The position numbers were made by a program, and so were the translations under genes. Below, one piece after another: positions 11,201 to 22,600 of a stretch of 64,000 nt of DNA; the stretch's first letter is position 1, and each line of letters opens with the position of its first letter. A model generated the notes under the pieces. That model saw nothing but the letters and a program-made list of their open reading frames with translations, had not been told where the DNA came from and searched no databases. Source of the stretch: Cornus controversa. Its lineage: Eukaryota; Streptophyta; Magnoliopsida; Cornales; Cornaceae. The DNA is taken from assembly GCA_026545225.1 (NCBI GenBank), contig CM048849.1, positions 46,279,336-46,343,335 of the forward strand, read 5' to 3'.

Positions 11201-11817
11201 AGTCGTGTAGTCAAGCCTACATCATTGGTCGATGAATGTTATCCGATGTGGATGGTACACATTTGGTTGGTCCTGTGATCCAAGGTGGATGACACACATT
11301 TGGTTGGGCTTGTAATCCGAGGTGGATGGTACACATTTGGTTGGGCCAGAATGGGTTCCATAGGATAATATGGCGTGACAAGTACTTTACCTCGCATAGT
11401 GGAAAATTCGCCTACGCCCCTAATATATACCCCAAGGGTTCTGAATCTTGAAGGGAATATCATAGATAAACCTATCTATATTGTAGCCAACTATAAGTAT
11501 TGCATGTTTCAAGACAAAACCCTCCATCACGTCCTCATCTATATACTTATATTCGTGGAACTCGTCATAATCCAGACCCTCCTCTTTGTCGAACTCGTCA
11601 TCAGTTGGTACGAATTTATCATGTTGTCCGCCCTCATAAACTTCCTGTTAACAAATCCTAAAATGTAAATTATAATCCACCATATATAAAATTATAAATC
11701 ACCACTTACCCCTTGGCAGTTTAGAAATGTTTCTGTGGTTATTAGAGAGGATACCAATAGGTGTTTTCTCAGGTACTAAACCAACTCGATATCATACTTG
11801 TTCACAAGTCTGCCATA
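11200..11817 (-). pseudogene. Papain-type (C1A) protease pseudogene, array copy 5 (C-terminal half)
   Basis: It retains, on the minus strand, the SDIELV block near 11,770-11,790, the LPRG/intron junction near 11,700, an acidic insert near 11,530-11,640, KHAILIVGYNIDRF near 11,480-11,510 (catalytic His present) and IQNPWG near 11,425-11,450 (NSWG with Ser to Pro). The Cys-side half is missing: homology to the other units stops at about 11,817, where LTR-like sequence begins. Confidence 0.7.
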
Positions 11818-13974
11818 AGGGTTTTGTTTGAACTGAACAAACTTAAGTTTTGAAAAGGTGGAACTCACTGGAATTCTTGGAAAGAGCTTGGAAAGTCTTC
11901 AAATTCGAGGTAGGTGTGTTCTTTCTCTCTTAGTTGTTGATTCTAGGGGTGGTTTGGAGAGATTTTTGGTTGAGTTTGCATGTGAGAGAGATAGGTGAGG
12001 GGCTGAATTTTAGTCTTCCCTCTTTCCTTGTGTTTATGCATGCTAGCTAGATTCATTTTGATATATATATGATGTGTGGGTTGAATATGTGTAAAATGTG
12101 CAAAATGAGAACATGTTTAGTTTTGATATGTATTATATGCATGTGTGAAATTTGTGTATAGTTGGGTGCATATGTGTGATTATATGTTGATTATGGTGGT
12201 ATATGAGGATTGAAATGCATGCTAGATTAATATAATAAGTATGTGCATTTAGACAGGCATGATAAAATATGCTAGGTTGTGAAGTGTAGGCATATGATAG
12301 TGACATGCATGTTTTTGTGACCTATATGTGGTATATGATGATGGAATGCATGCTAGAATATTTATATAGCAAGTTATGCATTGAAAAATATGAAAATACT
12401 TATTTTGTGGTATAGGTGTATAATGAGCACTATATGTAGTTGGAGTGTTGTCCAAAAAGGAAGAAATGCATGGTAGTCGGAGATGCCCAGCCGTGTGTTT
12501 GAAGTGGAGAAATGGAGTTGACCAATTGAGTTTATGTATTGGATTATAACCGAAAAGGTGTATATATATGTGGTTACTTAAGTGTATAACCATTAAACAT
12601 GATATATGTGTTGAATGCATTCATTCATGATGTGCATTGGTATTGTTGGAATGTGAGTATTGGTATGTCATATAGTGTAACAATATGTAGGTCGGTATCG
12701 TGTCAATGCTTAGGTGGGTTAGGGTGTTCCTACTGGGCATAGTTGTATGCTCACCCCGCTCCCCCAATCTATTTTGCAGGTAAGACACGAATGACAAGAA
12801 TGACTTGATTAGTTACTTAGAGCTCATAGGAGTATTTTTGGAATATTTTGAGATATCATGTATGGACTATATATTTGGCTATCCATATCGGCATGTGGAT
12901 TATGTTGAGTTATATTTACATTTACGTTATATGTGACTTGTATATTCATTTGACCTTATATGTATAACCAATGAAGGTGGTGCATGAATATTGTGAATGT
13001 ATGCAATGATATATGCAATTAATAAAAATGTACGAGGATTGTGAGATCATAATGATTCAAATGTGTGATTTGGAGTATGTGTAGGATAATATATCATGTG
13101 TAGATCATTAGAATATTGAGGGAATGATCCTAAGTTGTTAGAATAAGATTTAGACCCAAAATGGTCAATGTATCAGGTTGCAGGAAATTCTGCAGAGTCC
13201 AATTTCGATTGTGCGAGATGGCAATTTTCGCATGATCAAAATTTTCTATTGTGTCTAAACTTCAATCGGGCATAACTTACTCGTTTTAGATTAGAATTAA
13301 ATGTAATTTTTTTTTGTTTGAAATTGAGTATTTTTGAATCCTTAATCCAATGACATATGTTTCAACTTCGAGTTCCAGTCACACCAGGAGTTGAGTTCTG
13401 AAATTGAGTAGTTGGTATGTATGGCAAGTCTACAACTCTTGATGAGTGAATTAATGTATGTGTTTGATTTATGTGAAAGACACATGGACCATTTAGAATG
13501 TTTGGAATCCTATAGAGGGTGTATGAGAGTTGAGGGATGAGAAATGAGTATGATTATAGCTTTGTGAAGAAATGCAGGATTTATGGGCAAGGCATTTCGA
13601 TTGTGCAAAATGACTATTTCGCATGATCGAAAAGCCTTCAATTGTGCGAAACTAGATGTTTGATTAATCGAAAAGTTACAGGGTTGTGGATTGGTGAGAG
13701 TCTCAAATGTTGAAAATTGATAGTACTTCGCATGATCGAACATTTCGATTGTGCGAAATTCACATTTCGATTGTTGAAAATGGTAACCAACAGTTAGTGT
13801 TGTGCAAGTGTGGCCATGTGTGCCCCTTAGTTAAAGGTTGGTGTTGGGACATACATTGATATACATGTATATATATTTAAGTTTCTACAAGTGTAAGGTG
13901 TTAATGTGAGGTGGTAATGACGTGAAAACACTGTTCACCCTTGATTTCTAGGAGACGAAAATCGGAGAGTGACA
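11818..13974 (+). repeat. Longer LTR-like sequence closing the array
   Basis: The last 490 bp match the LTR ends of the other units (AGAATGTTTGGAATCC, palindromes at 13,594-13,780, GAGAGTGACA end before ACTTGGTATCAGAG). Upstream of that, in contrast to the other units, is about 1.67 kb of AT-rich sequence. It contains a GCTCACCCCGCTCC block followed by TTTTGCAGGTAAGAC near 12,750-12,785 and a GGGCATAACTTACTCG block near 13,268, both of the kind seen in plant gypsy LTRs. The 5' TG end is not certain; the junction at 11,817 may be a truncation. Two further palindrome motifs lie near 13,200-13,250. Confidence 0.6.
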
Positions 13975-14058
13975 ACTTGGTATCAGAGAGTAATTGTGGT
14001 TAGATAGTGGTTGATTAGCTTAATCACCCTCGATTTTTGGTACGAAAATCGGAGAGTG

Positions 14059-14060
<2 letters not shown>

Positions 14061-14094
<34 letters not shown>

Positions 14095-14105
14095 TATATA
14101 TAATA
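14061..14105. repeat. (AT)n microsatellite at the right edge of the array
   Basis: Near-perfect AT dinucleotide run directly after the second LTR-end copy (GAGAGTGACA). It marks the right limit of the array. Confidence 0.95.
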
Positions 14106-14337
14106 GTTTCTAAGTTTTTAGTGTTCTGTATAAATATATAAAATATAAAGTATAAAATATATAATATATAAATAAATATGAATACCTTTTAAATTCTAGT
14201 GTTTTATTTATATATAAAGTATAAAATATATAATATATTGATAAATACTAATAGATTCTAAGTTTTAATGTTCTATATATTTATATAATATAAGATATAT
14301 AAATAAATATTAATAACTTCTAATCTATTGTTATAAC
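14106..14337. other. AT-rich spacer with degenerate internal repeats
   Basis: Near-repeats of AATATATAAATAAATA and TTTCTAAGTTTTxGTGTTCT occur three times. No coding or RNA gene is seen. Confidence 0.6.
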
Positions 14338-14557
14338 TAGGGGTGCACAAGTATAAGTGTGTATCTTACCAAATTTAAAAATAAAACAAAACGTTGACAA
14401 AGAACCGTTAGAGAACTGGAACTGCAAAGAACCGGACCGAACTGAATTGAGCCATACTCAATGGTTCAGGTTCAGGTTCCAAAATTAAGGAACCGTTGAG
14501 AACGGTTCCGATTCCGGTTCTACCAAGAACTGTAAGGAACCAAACCGTGTACCCCTA
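14338..14557. mobile_element. Short TIR element / MITE (TAGGGGTGCAC ends)
   Basis: The ends TAGGGGTGCACA and GTGTACCCCTAA are inverted repeats with one mismatch. The interior is built of GGTTC/GAACC and ACCGGACCGAAC motifs, a common plant non-autonomous repeat type. Flanking duplications are unclear. A related interior without clear ends lies at 58,620-58,790. Confidence 0.55.
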
Positions 14558-15540
14558 ATTATAATTTATTTTTATGGAAACAATTTGAATAAAATTTTAT
14601 CCTTTTGAAAAAAAAACTAATTTTTTTGAAAAAAAATATATATTAATGAAAAAAATCAAACTGTTAATAGAAAAAAAATCAAATATAAAATTTTTGCTTA
14701 CGAAATTATAATTGCAAAACTTTAGTCTAATTTTGTAAGGGTATATATGGAATGTTGAGTGGTTTAGAATTTAAATGTAAAAAATTTTCAAAAGTAGGAC
14801 TTATTAGTCCTATAAACAAAATTATAAGACTTGTCTTTTGAAGAGAAAAGTAGAACTTCGGTTTAATTTTTTTGATTTTATGTTCTACTTTCTCTTTATT
14901 GATTATCCATTAGTATATTGTTTTGATGTCAAGCTTTCTTTGGAAATAACCTTGCAATCCTACCAACTATTCAATATACTATTCTAATTTTTTTTTAAAA
15001 AAGTAAATCAATTTGACTCATATTTAATAAAATTTTAAATCAAAAATTATATCAAAAGCAGCCTACAACAATGCGTTTGCAACCGACAGACACACAAGGC
15101 CCCTAATTTTTTTTTTTGACTTCCTAAAATTTTTATTTTCTTATATTATTAGTCCCAACCAATTTTAAAGATTTATTAGTGGACTAAAAGAAATTTTTTA
15201 ATTTTAAACTACTAATTTTTATCCCTGCATACCTCTTTTTTCGATATTGCAAATATAAGTAGTAGAAGAGGAGGTGACAAAAAAAAATAAAAAATTGAAA
15301 ACAAAGAAAGGCCAAAACCCACGAGGAGATAATAACTCCAAACCACTGTATCAACAGAACTAGAATTCAGCACATTAGGAAGAAAGCACTAAGAGTTAAA
15401 ATGGAAATAAGGCTGCTTCATGTTACTCTTTTATCTCCTGAAATTTGGAGATATTCGTGGCAGGTAAGGACAGCACCAAAAATTAAGTGAAACGCATGCC
15501 TTTGTCCTGTGTCTTCCAAGGAGAATTTATTGAAGAAGAT
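14558..15540. other. AT-rich DNA with a fragment related to the 46.5 kb foldback
   Basis: The stretch near 14,740-14,900 (AGTAGGACTTATTAGTCC, then AAGACTTGTCTTTTGAAGAG) resembles the arms of the Mutator-like foldback at 46,495-47,335. The rest is A/T-rich with poly-A and poly-T runs and no gene that can be supported. Confidence 0.45.
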
Positions 15541-15554
15541 TGAGGGCTGTCATA

Positions 15555-15740
15555 TATAGGGCTGCAACTCGGGCGGGTTGGGGATTCAATTCGGGTTCAA
15601 CCTTAAGTATAAATTGGTCAATCCTAGCCCGGCCCGAACCCGACCATGAACCCGAGCTCAACCTATTTTTTTATTTTCAAAACCTCGGGTTGAAATCGGA
15701 TACAAATCGGGTTTATACTATAATCTGGGCCTTCTTATCA
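15555..15740. repeat. CGGG/CCCG-rich dispersed repeat fragment
   Basis: AGGGCTGCAACTCGGGCGG at the left and repeated CGGGTT / AACCCG words inside are typical of a plant non-autonomous DNA repeat. The right end is not clear. A similar fragment is at 55,195-55,330. Confidence 0.4.
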
Positions 15741-15948
15741 AAAAATAAATTCATCTAACCACCTTTCCATCACTGTACATGTTAATATAAGATGTAATAA
15801 TAATATTTAATATATCAAACTGAAAGTTTGGACTAAATAGTAACCACATTCTCATCTTATAATCGTGCCCAGAAGTTAGGGCTAGGGTTTTTTTTTTTTT
15901 TTTTCCGGAAGATAGGGTTAGGGTTTTTTCTCTTGTTGATCTCCGAGT

Positions 15949-16751
15949 ATGGCTTCTGCCTCCCATGTCTCTTCTGAACCACCACAAAAGTCTCATGGAC
16001 AACCAGAAAAGAGAACCCATGTCTCTTCTGAACCACCAGAAAAGTCTCATGGACAACCAGAAAAGAGAAGGAAATTCTCTGACGTGTTGACCTTTGATAA
16101 GAGAGGCGTGTACGGTCAAATGGCTGAAAAAAACGAAGTAGGGTCTCTTCTTCAGCGCTATCGTTATATTTTAACTCTCTCTCTCTATATATACACACAC
16201 ACACATACACATATGGAGCTTAATTAAATTGGTGCATTTTATAGATGTTTGCTGTTTCAGACTTCCCCCCAGCCACTGATTTTGGTTGGAGTTTGCCATT
16301 CCATGACGCGAGAGGCGTGTACCGGAGTAAGTGTCTCTTCTCTAACGCCCTCGTTATATTTTAACATTCCTCGTTATATTTTAACATTCTCTCTCTCTAA
16401 TTAATTTGGTGCATTTTATAGATGTTTGCTGCCCCATACTTCCCCCAGCACTGATTTTGGTCAAAATTTGCCAATTACCACACTCAAGATCAAGCCCGAG
16501 ATGTTACCGCCGGTAATTGGCCTCTCACATTCTGCAATTCAGCATTACAATGACACACACACACACAGATATATATATGTCGCTAATTTTGATCAAAATT
16601 TTCTACTCGCCACACCCAAGGACAAGCCCAAGATGTTAGAGACGGTAATTGGCCTCTCACATTCAGCAATTCAGTATCACAATGACAATCATATATATCT
16701 ATATATATACACATATATACATATATATATATGTATATACACACACATACG

Positions 16752-16787
<36 letters not shown>

Positions 16788-17243
16788 CATACGTACATAT
16801 ACATGGGGCTAATTAATTTGGTGCATTTTACAGGCATTAGATGTTCCAGAGAATCCAGACTACCCCTCACGATTCCATTTTGGTAAGCCACTTAAACTCA
16901 AGAAGAATCCCGGGGTATTAGAGAGGATGACTGGCCTCTCACATTCAGCAATTCAGCATTACAATGACAATCATGTATGTATTTTTTTCTTTTATTGAAT
17001 ATGTTAAATTCACATTACACTTCTATTCATATTAGTAAATTTCTTTGGTAGGGGACAAATTACGGCGTTGTGAATGTTGTGAAGGCAAGCTTTGTTGGTG
17101 TTGCTGGTTTTATCTACTACATTACTTTTGAGGCCAAGGATAAGAATTGTGATGATGGTCAGTTGAAAACTTTTCAAGCAAAGGTGTGGAAGCGAATCCT
17201 ATCAATAGTAGAGGTCATTTCTTGTGATCTCAAACGTACTTAA
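15949..17243 (+). CDS. Cystatin-like protein gene with repeated helix exon
   Basis: Likely a cysteine-protease-inhibitor (cystatin superfamily) protein. Exon 1 (15,949-16,137, 63 codons) starts MASASHVSSEPP and contains an 18-codon tandem repeat (HVSSEPPxKSHGQPEKR twice). A second exon candidate is 16,245-16,326. The last two exons are clear: 16,834-16,974, ending GLSHSAIQHYNDNH (cystatin helix, compare LARFAVxEHN), and 17,052-17,243, starting GTNYGVVNVVKA and holding a QxVxG-like FVGVAG loop, YYITFEAKD and TFQAKVW before the stop. They splice in phase over a 77-bp GT..AG intron. Two extra copies of the helix exon (16,422-16,550 and 16,580-16,690) lie between. The exact path through the middle is uncertain because exon phases do not join simply, so the gene may be partly decayed. 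Activity is inferred from fold only. Confidence 0.7.
16695..16805. repeat. (TA)n/(CATA)n microsatellite in a cystatin-gene intron
   Basis: TATATA and TACATA runs interspersed with ACACAC between the third helix-exon copy and the penultimate exon. Open frames here are low-complexity artefacts. Confidence 0.9.
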
Positions 17244-17927
17244 ACAGATAAAATTAATTTATTAGTTATATAGAGGTTTTGAGATTGTTCCACTTTTACC
17301 GAGGTATAATTACCCAAGAAAAAGAATTTTCCACTTTGAATTACCAGAGTTTATGATCATTCTGTATTGATTGTTGCGTTTGATAGCTATTCATTTATCA
17401 ATAGATCTGGTGTACAACAGATTCATTTATTAGTTGTTTGGGGAGAGGAAACTATGCAGATTTTATTTGTGTATATATGTATGCATACATGTATGTTTGT
17501 ATGGAGCTCAACAAATTTTTTTTTTTTTTTGTCTAATCCCCGTTCTTGTTCATGTAGTTTTTTTTATCGATCGGTGGTGTGAGAAATGAGTATATCAGAT
17601 TCTATCAAGGGTTCTAGGGATATTTTTTTCCTGAATAGTTCTAGGGATATTATCTCTAATGTGATAAAGTAAAAATTTTATAAAAAAAGCATAACAAAAG
17701 TTCCAATCACATAAACTTCTTCAAAAAGAAGAATGACAATATAATGTCTAATTCAGTCCAAGGCTTATGTCCATGCAAGATAACTCCTAATTTGTTTTCT
17801 GTATTTATTTATTTATATATATTTTTACGAAAGAATGTTAGCGTTAGTACACAGTTTAATTCGTATTTTTGTTTGGGTGACAAAAATTCATGTAGTTGAC
17901 AGAAACTAATGTCCTCATTCTTTAATA
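17244..17927. other. Cystatin-gene 3' region and spacer
   Basis: No further coding exon. 17,390-17,575 is homologous to 48,300-48,470, and a stretch near 17,740-17,850 is repeated at 18,355-18,470. Confidence 0.5.
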
Positions 17928-18190
17928 CTCCCTCCGTCCCATAATTTTAGTCCATTATTTCTTTTGGGATGTCCCAAAATATATGTCCATTTCCTAAAAT
18001 GGATTATATGATTCCTAAACTACCCATTCCAAACTCTACTATCCTAAAAGTTGGGCCCACCATATAATAATAATACTAACTTTTAAACAAGGACTAATAT
18101 GTAAATTCAAGCATTATTACACTAAAAAGTGGGTCCTACCATAAAAAGTTGGAATCCCCAAACATGCCAAGAATTATGGGACGGAGGGAG
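17928..18190. mobile_element. Stowaway-type MITE (263 bp)
   Basis: Terminal inverted repeats CTCCCTCCGTCCCATAATT and AATTATGGGACGGAGGGAG are perfect over 19 bp. The element is flanked by TA on each side, the Tc1/mariner Stowaway target duplication. It has no coding capacity. Confidence 0.92.
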
Positions 18191-18980
18191 TATAATTTTG
18201 AAGATACCATTTGTTACTCCTTGGAGGTACATGTCCCACGCAGGTCTTGAACTGAACAAGGTTCCAAACACTTAATATGTTCTAGTTTATTATTTAGGGA
18301 AAAAAAAAATGTAAAATGGTTTCAAACACTTAAGAACTTTTTTCGAAAGAAGAATTAAGAAATATCATGGTAATTAGTTGAAAGCTTATGCCTGTGTAAC
18401 ATAACTCCTAGTTTGTTTTCCATGAAAGTATTGTTATAGTGGAATATTAGTATTAGTACATAGAGAAAAATTTAGAATAATATATGTTTTGGATTTGATT
18501 TTTTAAATCAATAGGAATATAATATTTAAAATATTCAAACTCAATTGTATAACAAAGACAGAACACCATGCACAATTCCAAAATTTTCCATGCACTTGTT
18601 GCGGATGCACCTAATTTTTATTTCGATGTCCAGTTCCCATTAGGTGTCCCATTATTCTTTTTCTAAGCTCCATAAACTTTCCTTCTCATTCTGTAACTCC
18701 TCTCTCTCTGAATTTTTTAGTTAATGTCTTTTGGAAGAGGTATGCCTAAACCATCTTTGTTAGAACGATTCTTAAGTTCACAAAATCAGTCATCTTAGGT
18801 TTCACAAGCATCAATAATACCACTAATTCAAAACACAGTTGATCAACCTAGATATATACCACCATCAAGAAACACCAAATGCACCGAACGGATTGTGAGT
18901 CACTTGACCAGCCCATCCTGATTATGCAAAGGGATGGTTGGTATCGAGAGGGAAATTCCGAATTTACTCTATTTGCATTT
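18191..18980. other. Spacer without supportable gene
   Basis: AT-rich. A short open frame starting MSFGRGMPKPSLLERF at 18,724 is broken by stops and not recognised. Confidence 0.4.
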
Positions 18981-19200
18981 TTATTTTCAAATACGTTTTC
19001 TAACTAATCTTTATTTTTTTATCATTACAACCATGTTTGTTTGAAGCAAGCTTTCTCAAGAAAAGTTCAACCAAAGAAAAAATAAACGAAATGATGTACA
19101 AAGTGATAAGCAAACTGATTAATCTGATTTTTAATGACCAATGTCACTCTTTGGTCCTGACATGAAAGAAAAGTAGAGGAGCGAATCCCAGAAGATATGC
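18980..19200. repeat. About 200-bp dispersed repeat, copy 1
   Basis: AGCTTTCTCAAGAAAAG, the AAGACAAAATG-like run and CTCTTTGGTCC..ACATG..AAGTAG.GGAGCG recur at 24,465-24,650 and, in part, at 24,830-24,980. The truncated end of the copia element abuts this copy. Confidence 0.6.
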
Positions 19201-22200
19201 CATTCTCATTCTGTAACTACCAATTGCACTTGTATAAGGAGTTTTGGACATCTGTTTATTTTTTTCATTTGTCTTAGGGCATTGACCAAGATGTAAATCG
19301 CATCTTTTTTCTATAGGAGTGTCAATGGGCTTGGAGTGATGCATCCGAAATCGTTCAAGGACTCTCTTTATATAAGTCTCTTGAGACAAACAAAGAAGTC
19401 TCTTTGAGCGATCTTACACTATCTTCACCCCTAAAATAGAACTAGCTAAATTCATGTCCTTCATTTCAAAAGTAGAGGACAACCACTCTTGAGTGAAGGC
19501 AATCTCCTTTATATTGTTCGCAGCAAGCAAGATGTCATCAACATACAATGTAAGGATAAGAATACTTTTCTTGGATCGTTTTAGATACACACAGTGGTCT
19601 TCTTTTATCATCTCAAAATGATGAGAAAAAACAGTTGTTTGAAACCTTTTGTACCACAGTCTAGATGATTGCTTAAGACCATAAATATAACGTTTGAGAC
19701 AGCAAACTTTACGCTCTTGTCATTTGACTACAAAACCCTCTGGTTGAGTCATATAGATCTTTTCGTCTAGTTCTCCATTGAGAAATGCAATTTTAACATT
19801 CATCTAAAAAAGTTTTAAATTCATATGTGTGACAATTGCTAGGATAAGGCGAATAGAGGCAAATCTCACCATTGGAAAAAATGTCTCTTCATAGTCTATA
19901 CCCTCCATTTGGGTATAATCTTTCGCCACAAAATGAGCTTTATATCTATCAATTGATCTATCCACTTTGTGATTTACCTTTAAAACCTATTTGGTTCCAA
20001 TGGTGTTGTGCCCATTTGAAAGATCAACTAACTCTCAAACATGATTCTTATACATTGAACTCATCTCATCCTCCATAGCAATCATCCATTGTTTACAAGC
20101 CGGTGAATAGTGCACTTCATGAAAAGTAGGTTCATTTATATTTAACGGAGTACATAAATGTATGTCCCCCTCAATCGCAAAACGATGATGAGGAACTACT
20201 CCACGTTCACTCTTACGAATTTGAGTCTCCTGCAAGTCTAATTGTGGACTTTCATTGGATTCCAACTGTGAAATGGATTAAAGATTACTATTATTCTCTT
20301 TGGCGATTTCAGGATGAGAAATTAATTCCCCACCCTCACTAAAAGGAAAAAGGTTATCTTCCAAATCCACCATCTCGTAGAGTTCAAGATTCGTTTTATC
20401 ATCATCAATGCTCGAAAAATCATCCTAAAAAAAGAGACATCTCGCGACTCAACTGTAGTCATTCCTTTGTTAGATTGTTCACCATACATTACATAACCTT
20501 TTGAGTGTTCAGAATATCGAATGAAGATATTCTTATTAGTTTTTGTGCCCATCTTCCCATACTTATGAAAAGTGTTGTGAACATAACCTGTTGACCCCCA
20601 TGGACATAAATGTCCCAATTCTGGCTTCCGGCCATGCCAAAGCTCATAAGGGGTCTAAGGAACTGACTTAGAAGGCACACGGTTAAAAATGTAGGCAGCA
20701 ATCATTAAATCATCCCCCTAAAAACTAATCAGGAGGTTAGTTTGTGCCATCATTGACCTAACCATATCTAACAATGTACGATTCCTCCGCTCTACAACAC
20801 TATTTTGCTATGGCGTATGTGAAATTGTCAAATGCCTGTGTATCCCATTTTCTTCAGATAGTTTCTTGAACTGATCTAATAGATTCTCGCGTCCACGGTT
20901 AGTGCGAAGAACCTTTATTCTTCGTTCTACCTGATTCTCAACCTCTGTCATAAATCATTGGAAGCATTCTAATGCCTCAATCCAGTGAGAAATCAGATAT
21001 ACATAACCATATCGTGTATAGTCATTTATAAAAGTGAGAAAATAAGAGGTGTCATTACGTGCCTTAACATTTATTGGTCCACAAATGTCTAAATGGACTA
21101 ATTTTTGAGGACAATTAGCTCTTGTAACCTTTCAAAAAGGCTTTCAACAACTCTTGCCAGTCAAACAAGACTCATATATTGGAAGGGTAACATTAGTGAG
21201 AGACCCCAATAGGCCTTCTGTAACTAATTTGGGTCATCCTATCTTTTCCAATGTGACCTAGTCTCGCATGTTATTTTATAGAATCATGATTATTAATATC
21301 ACATGCCAAATATTCAGATGTCTAACAAATCCAAATGATATAGATTATTTTAAAGAAACCCATGTTTGTAAAACACAATAACAACATACATGTTCATTTG
21401 TTTATCACTTATTTGAAAAGAAAAATCAAGTTTAGCTAATGCTGTAATTGAAACTAGATTATATCGGACACTAGGTGCATAAAGCACATCATGTAAAAGC
21501 AACACACGCCCTGATTGTAGTTTGAGCTGATAAGAACTAACTCCTAGAATCGTTTCACTAGCACCCTTGCATATGAAGATGCTTTGGCTCCCTACTGGTA
21601 CCTGACGATAATCTATAGAACCTCCTATATTTTGTGTCACATGTTTGGTTGCTCCTGTATCCAATATTCACAAAGGAGATGAATGAGCAACTAGTTTTTG
21701 TGAGCAAACCAATGTAAATAAAGAGTTTTGTTTAGAGAATGCCTTCTTCGGCTCAGTGTAATCACGAGCGAAGTATCCCAAGTTTCCACAATTGTAGCAT
21801 TTCAGCATAGATTTCTCTTTCTTGTCACCACGCTTACCTCTTTTGCACTTAGTAATATTGCGAGTAGTATTTCCAGCATGTGGTGCTAAGTTTCTAGCTA
21901 CACTCTACTTATTCTTACCACCTCGTCTTTTCTGATTAGGCACACGTGCCTTATCTAGGCCTCTCTGGGCGGCAAGGACAGTTGAGTGAATCATCTCTTG
22001 GCGTTTCGCTTCCAATTCCAAATGACGCAAAATATTATAAAATATTTTGATATTTTCATTATGAGTAAATATTTGCTTCATTTGGTTTTAGGAATCTTGC
22101 AAAGAGCAAATGACTGCAAGCACCTACTGCTCATCTATAAGAACATTTCTAGCAGACTTAAGATCCCGGATCATTGCTGATATCACCCTAAGGTGTTCAA

Positions 22201-22600
22201 TCATAGTCTGCTTAGAATCCATCTTATAGCTTTCAAACTTAAGCGTTAAGGCACGAAGCTTTGTGGCAGTGGTTCCATCGAAAGCAATTTTCAGTTGGTC
22301 CCACATACTCTAGGCTGTGGAGCAATTTTCAAAATTTCCAATTAAATCGTTATGCATGCTGTTTAACATAGTAAAGCGCACACCGCAATCTTTCTTAACT
22401 CAGTCTTGACAGACTTCCATGTTTCGACGATGTTGGTCCGTATTACCCTCCTCGGGTGGGGTCATACTATTGGTCAGGGTTTCTAGGACTTCTTGCTCAC
22501 TAAGTAAGTATTGAATTTTCCTATGCCACATGTCATAGTTGGTACCTATTAGTTTTTCACCCTTTGTGAGATCAACAATAACGTTCTTAGAGGTCATTTA
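19200..22600 (-). mobile_element. Decayed Ty1/copia element, gag to RT, 3' truncated
   Basis: Minus-strand blocks in copia order: gag (22,597-22,124; MWHRKIQYLL, then MWDQLKIAFDGTTATKLR), zinc-knuckle remnant CYNCGNLGYFARDY near 21,780, aspartic protease DTGATKHVT at 21,664 with VLYAPSVRYNLVS, an integrase-core remnant, an RT N-terminal block WMIAMEDEMSSMYKN near 20,060, YVDDILLAANN near 19,540 and KRVLERFRMHHSKP near 19,350. Stops and frameshifts break it throughout. The zinc knuckle has lost its His and last Cys (Tyr in both places). RNase H and the 3' LTR are absent: coding homology ends near 19,200 at SAIGSYRM. Confidence 0.88.

Larger units (their letters stand above)
1..14060. repeat. 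Tandem array of gypsy-gag / antisense C1A-protease chimeric units
   Basis: The same order of blocks recurs about every 3.0-3.1 kb: palindrome-rich LTR end, TTGGTATCAGAGC-type primer-binding site, about 450 bp of leader, 5' gag, then a minus-strand papain-type protease pseudogene. The primer-binding-site landmark falls at about 1,023, 4,041, 7,161, 10,286 and 13,977. The first unit is cut by the window edge and has lost most of its protease block near 588-610. The last has a truncated protease block followed by a longer LTR-like stretch. Copies differ by many point changes and small indels, so the array is not recent. Unequal recombination between LTR-like segments is the simplest explanation (inference). 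The array probably extends beyond the left edge. Confidence 0.85.

Noticed and set aside
12249-12620. 123-codon minus-strand open frame in the long LTR-like stretch
   Set aside because: His/Tyr/Ile-rich, no motifs, in AT-rich LTR-like DNA; probably chance.
15751-16210. Two minus-strand open frames opposite cystatin exon 1
   Set aside because: Shadow frames of the 54-bp exon repeat, continued into a poly-T run; no family motifs.
16583-16891. Tyr/Ile-rich minus-strand open frame over the cystatin gene
   Set aside because: Translation of TA/CA microsatellite; the real coding is on the plus strand.
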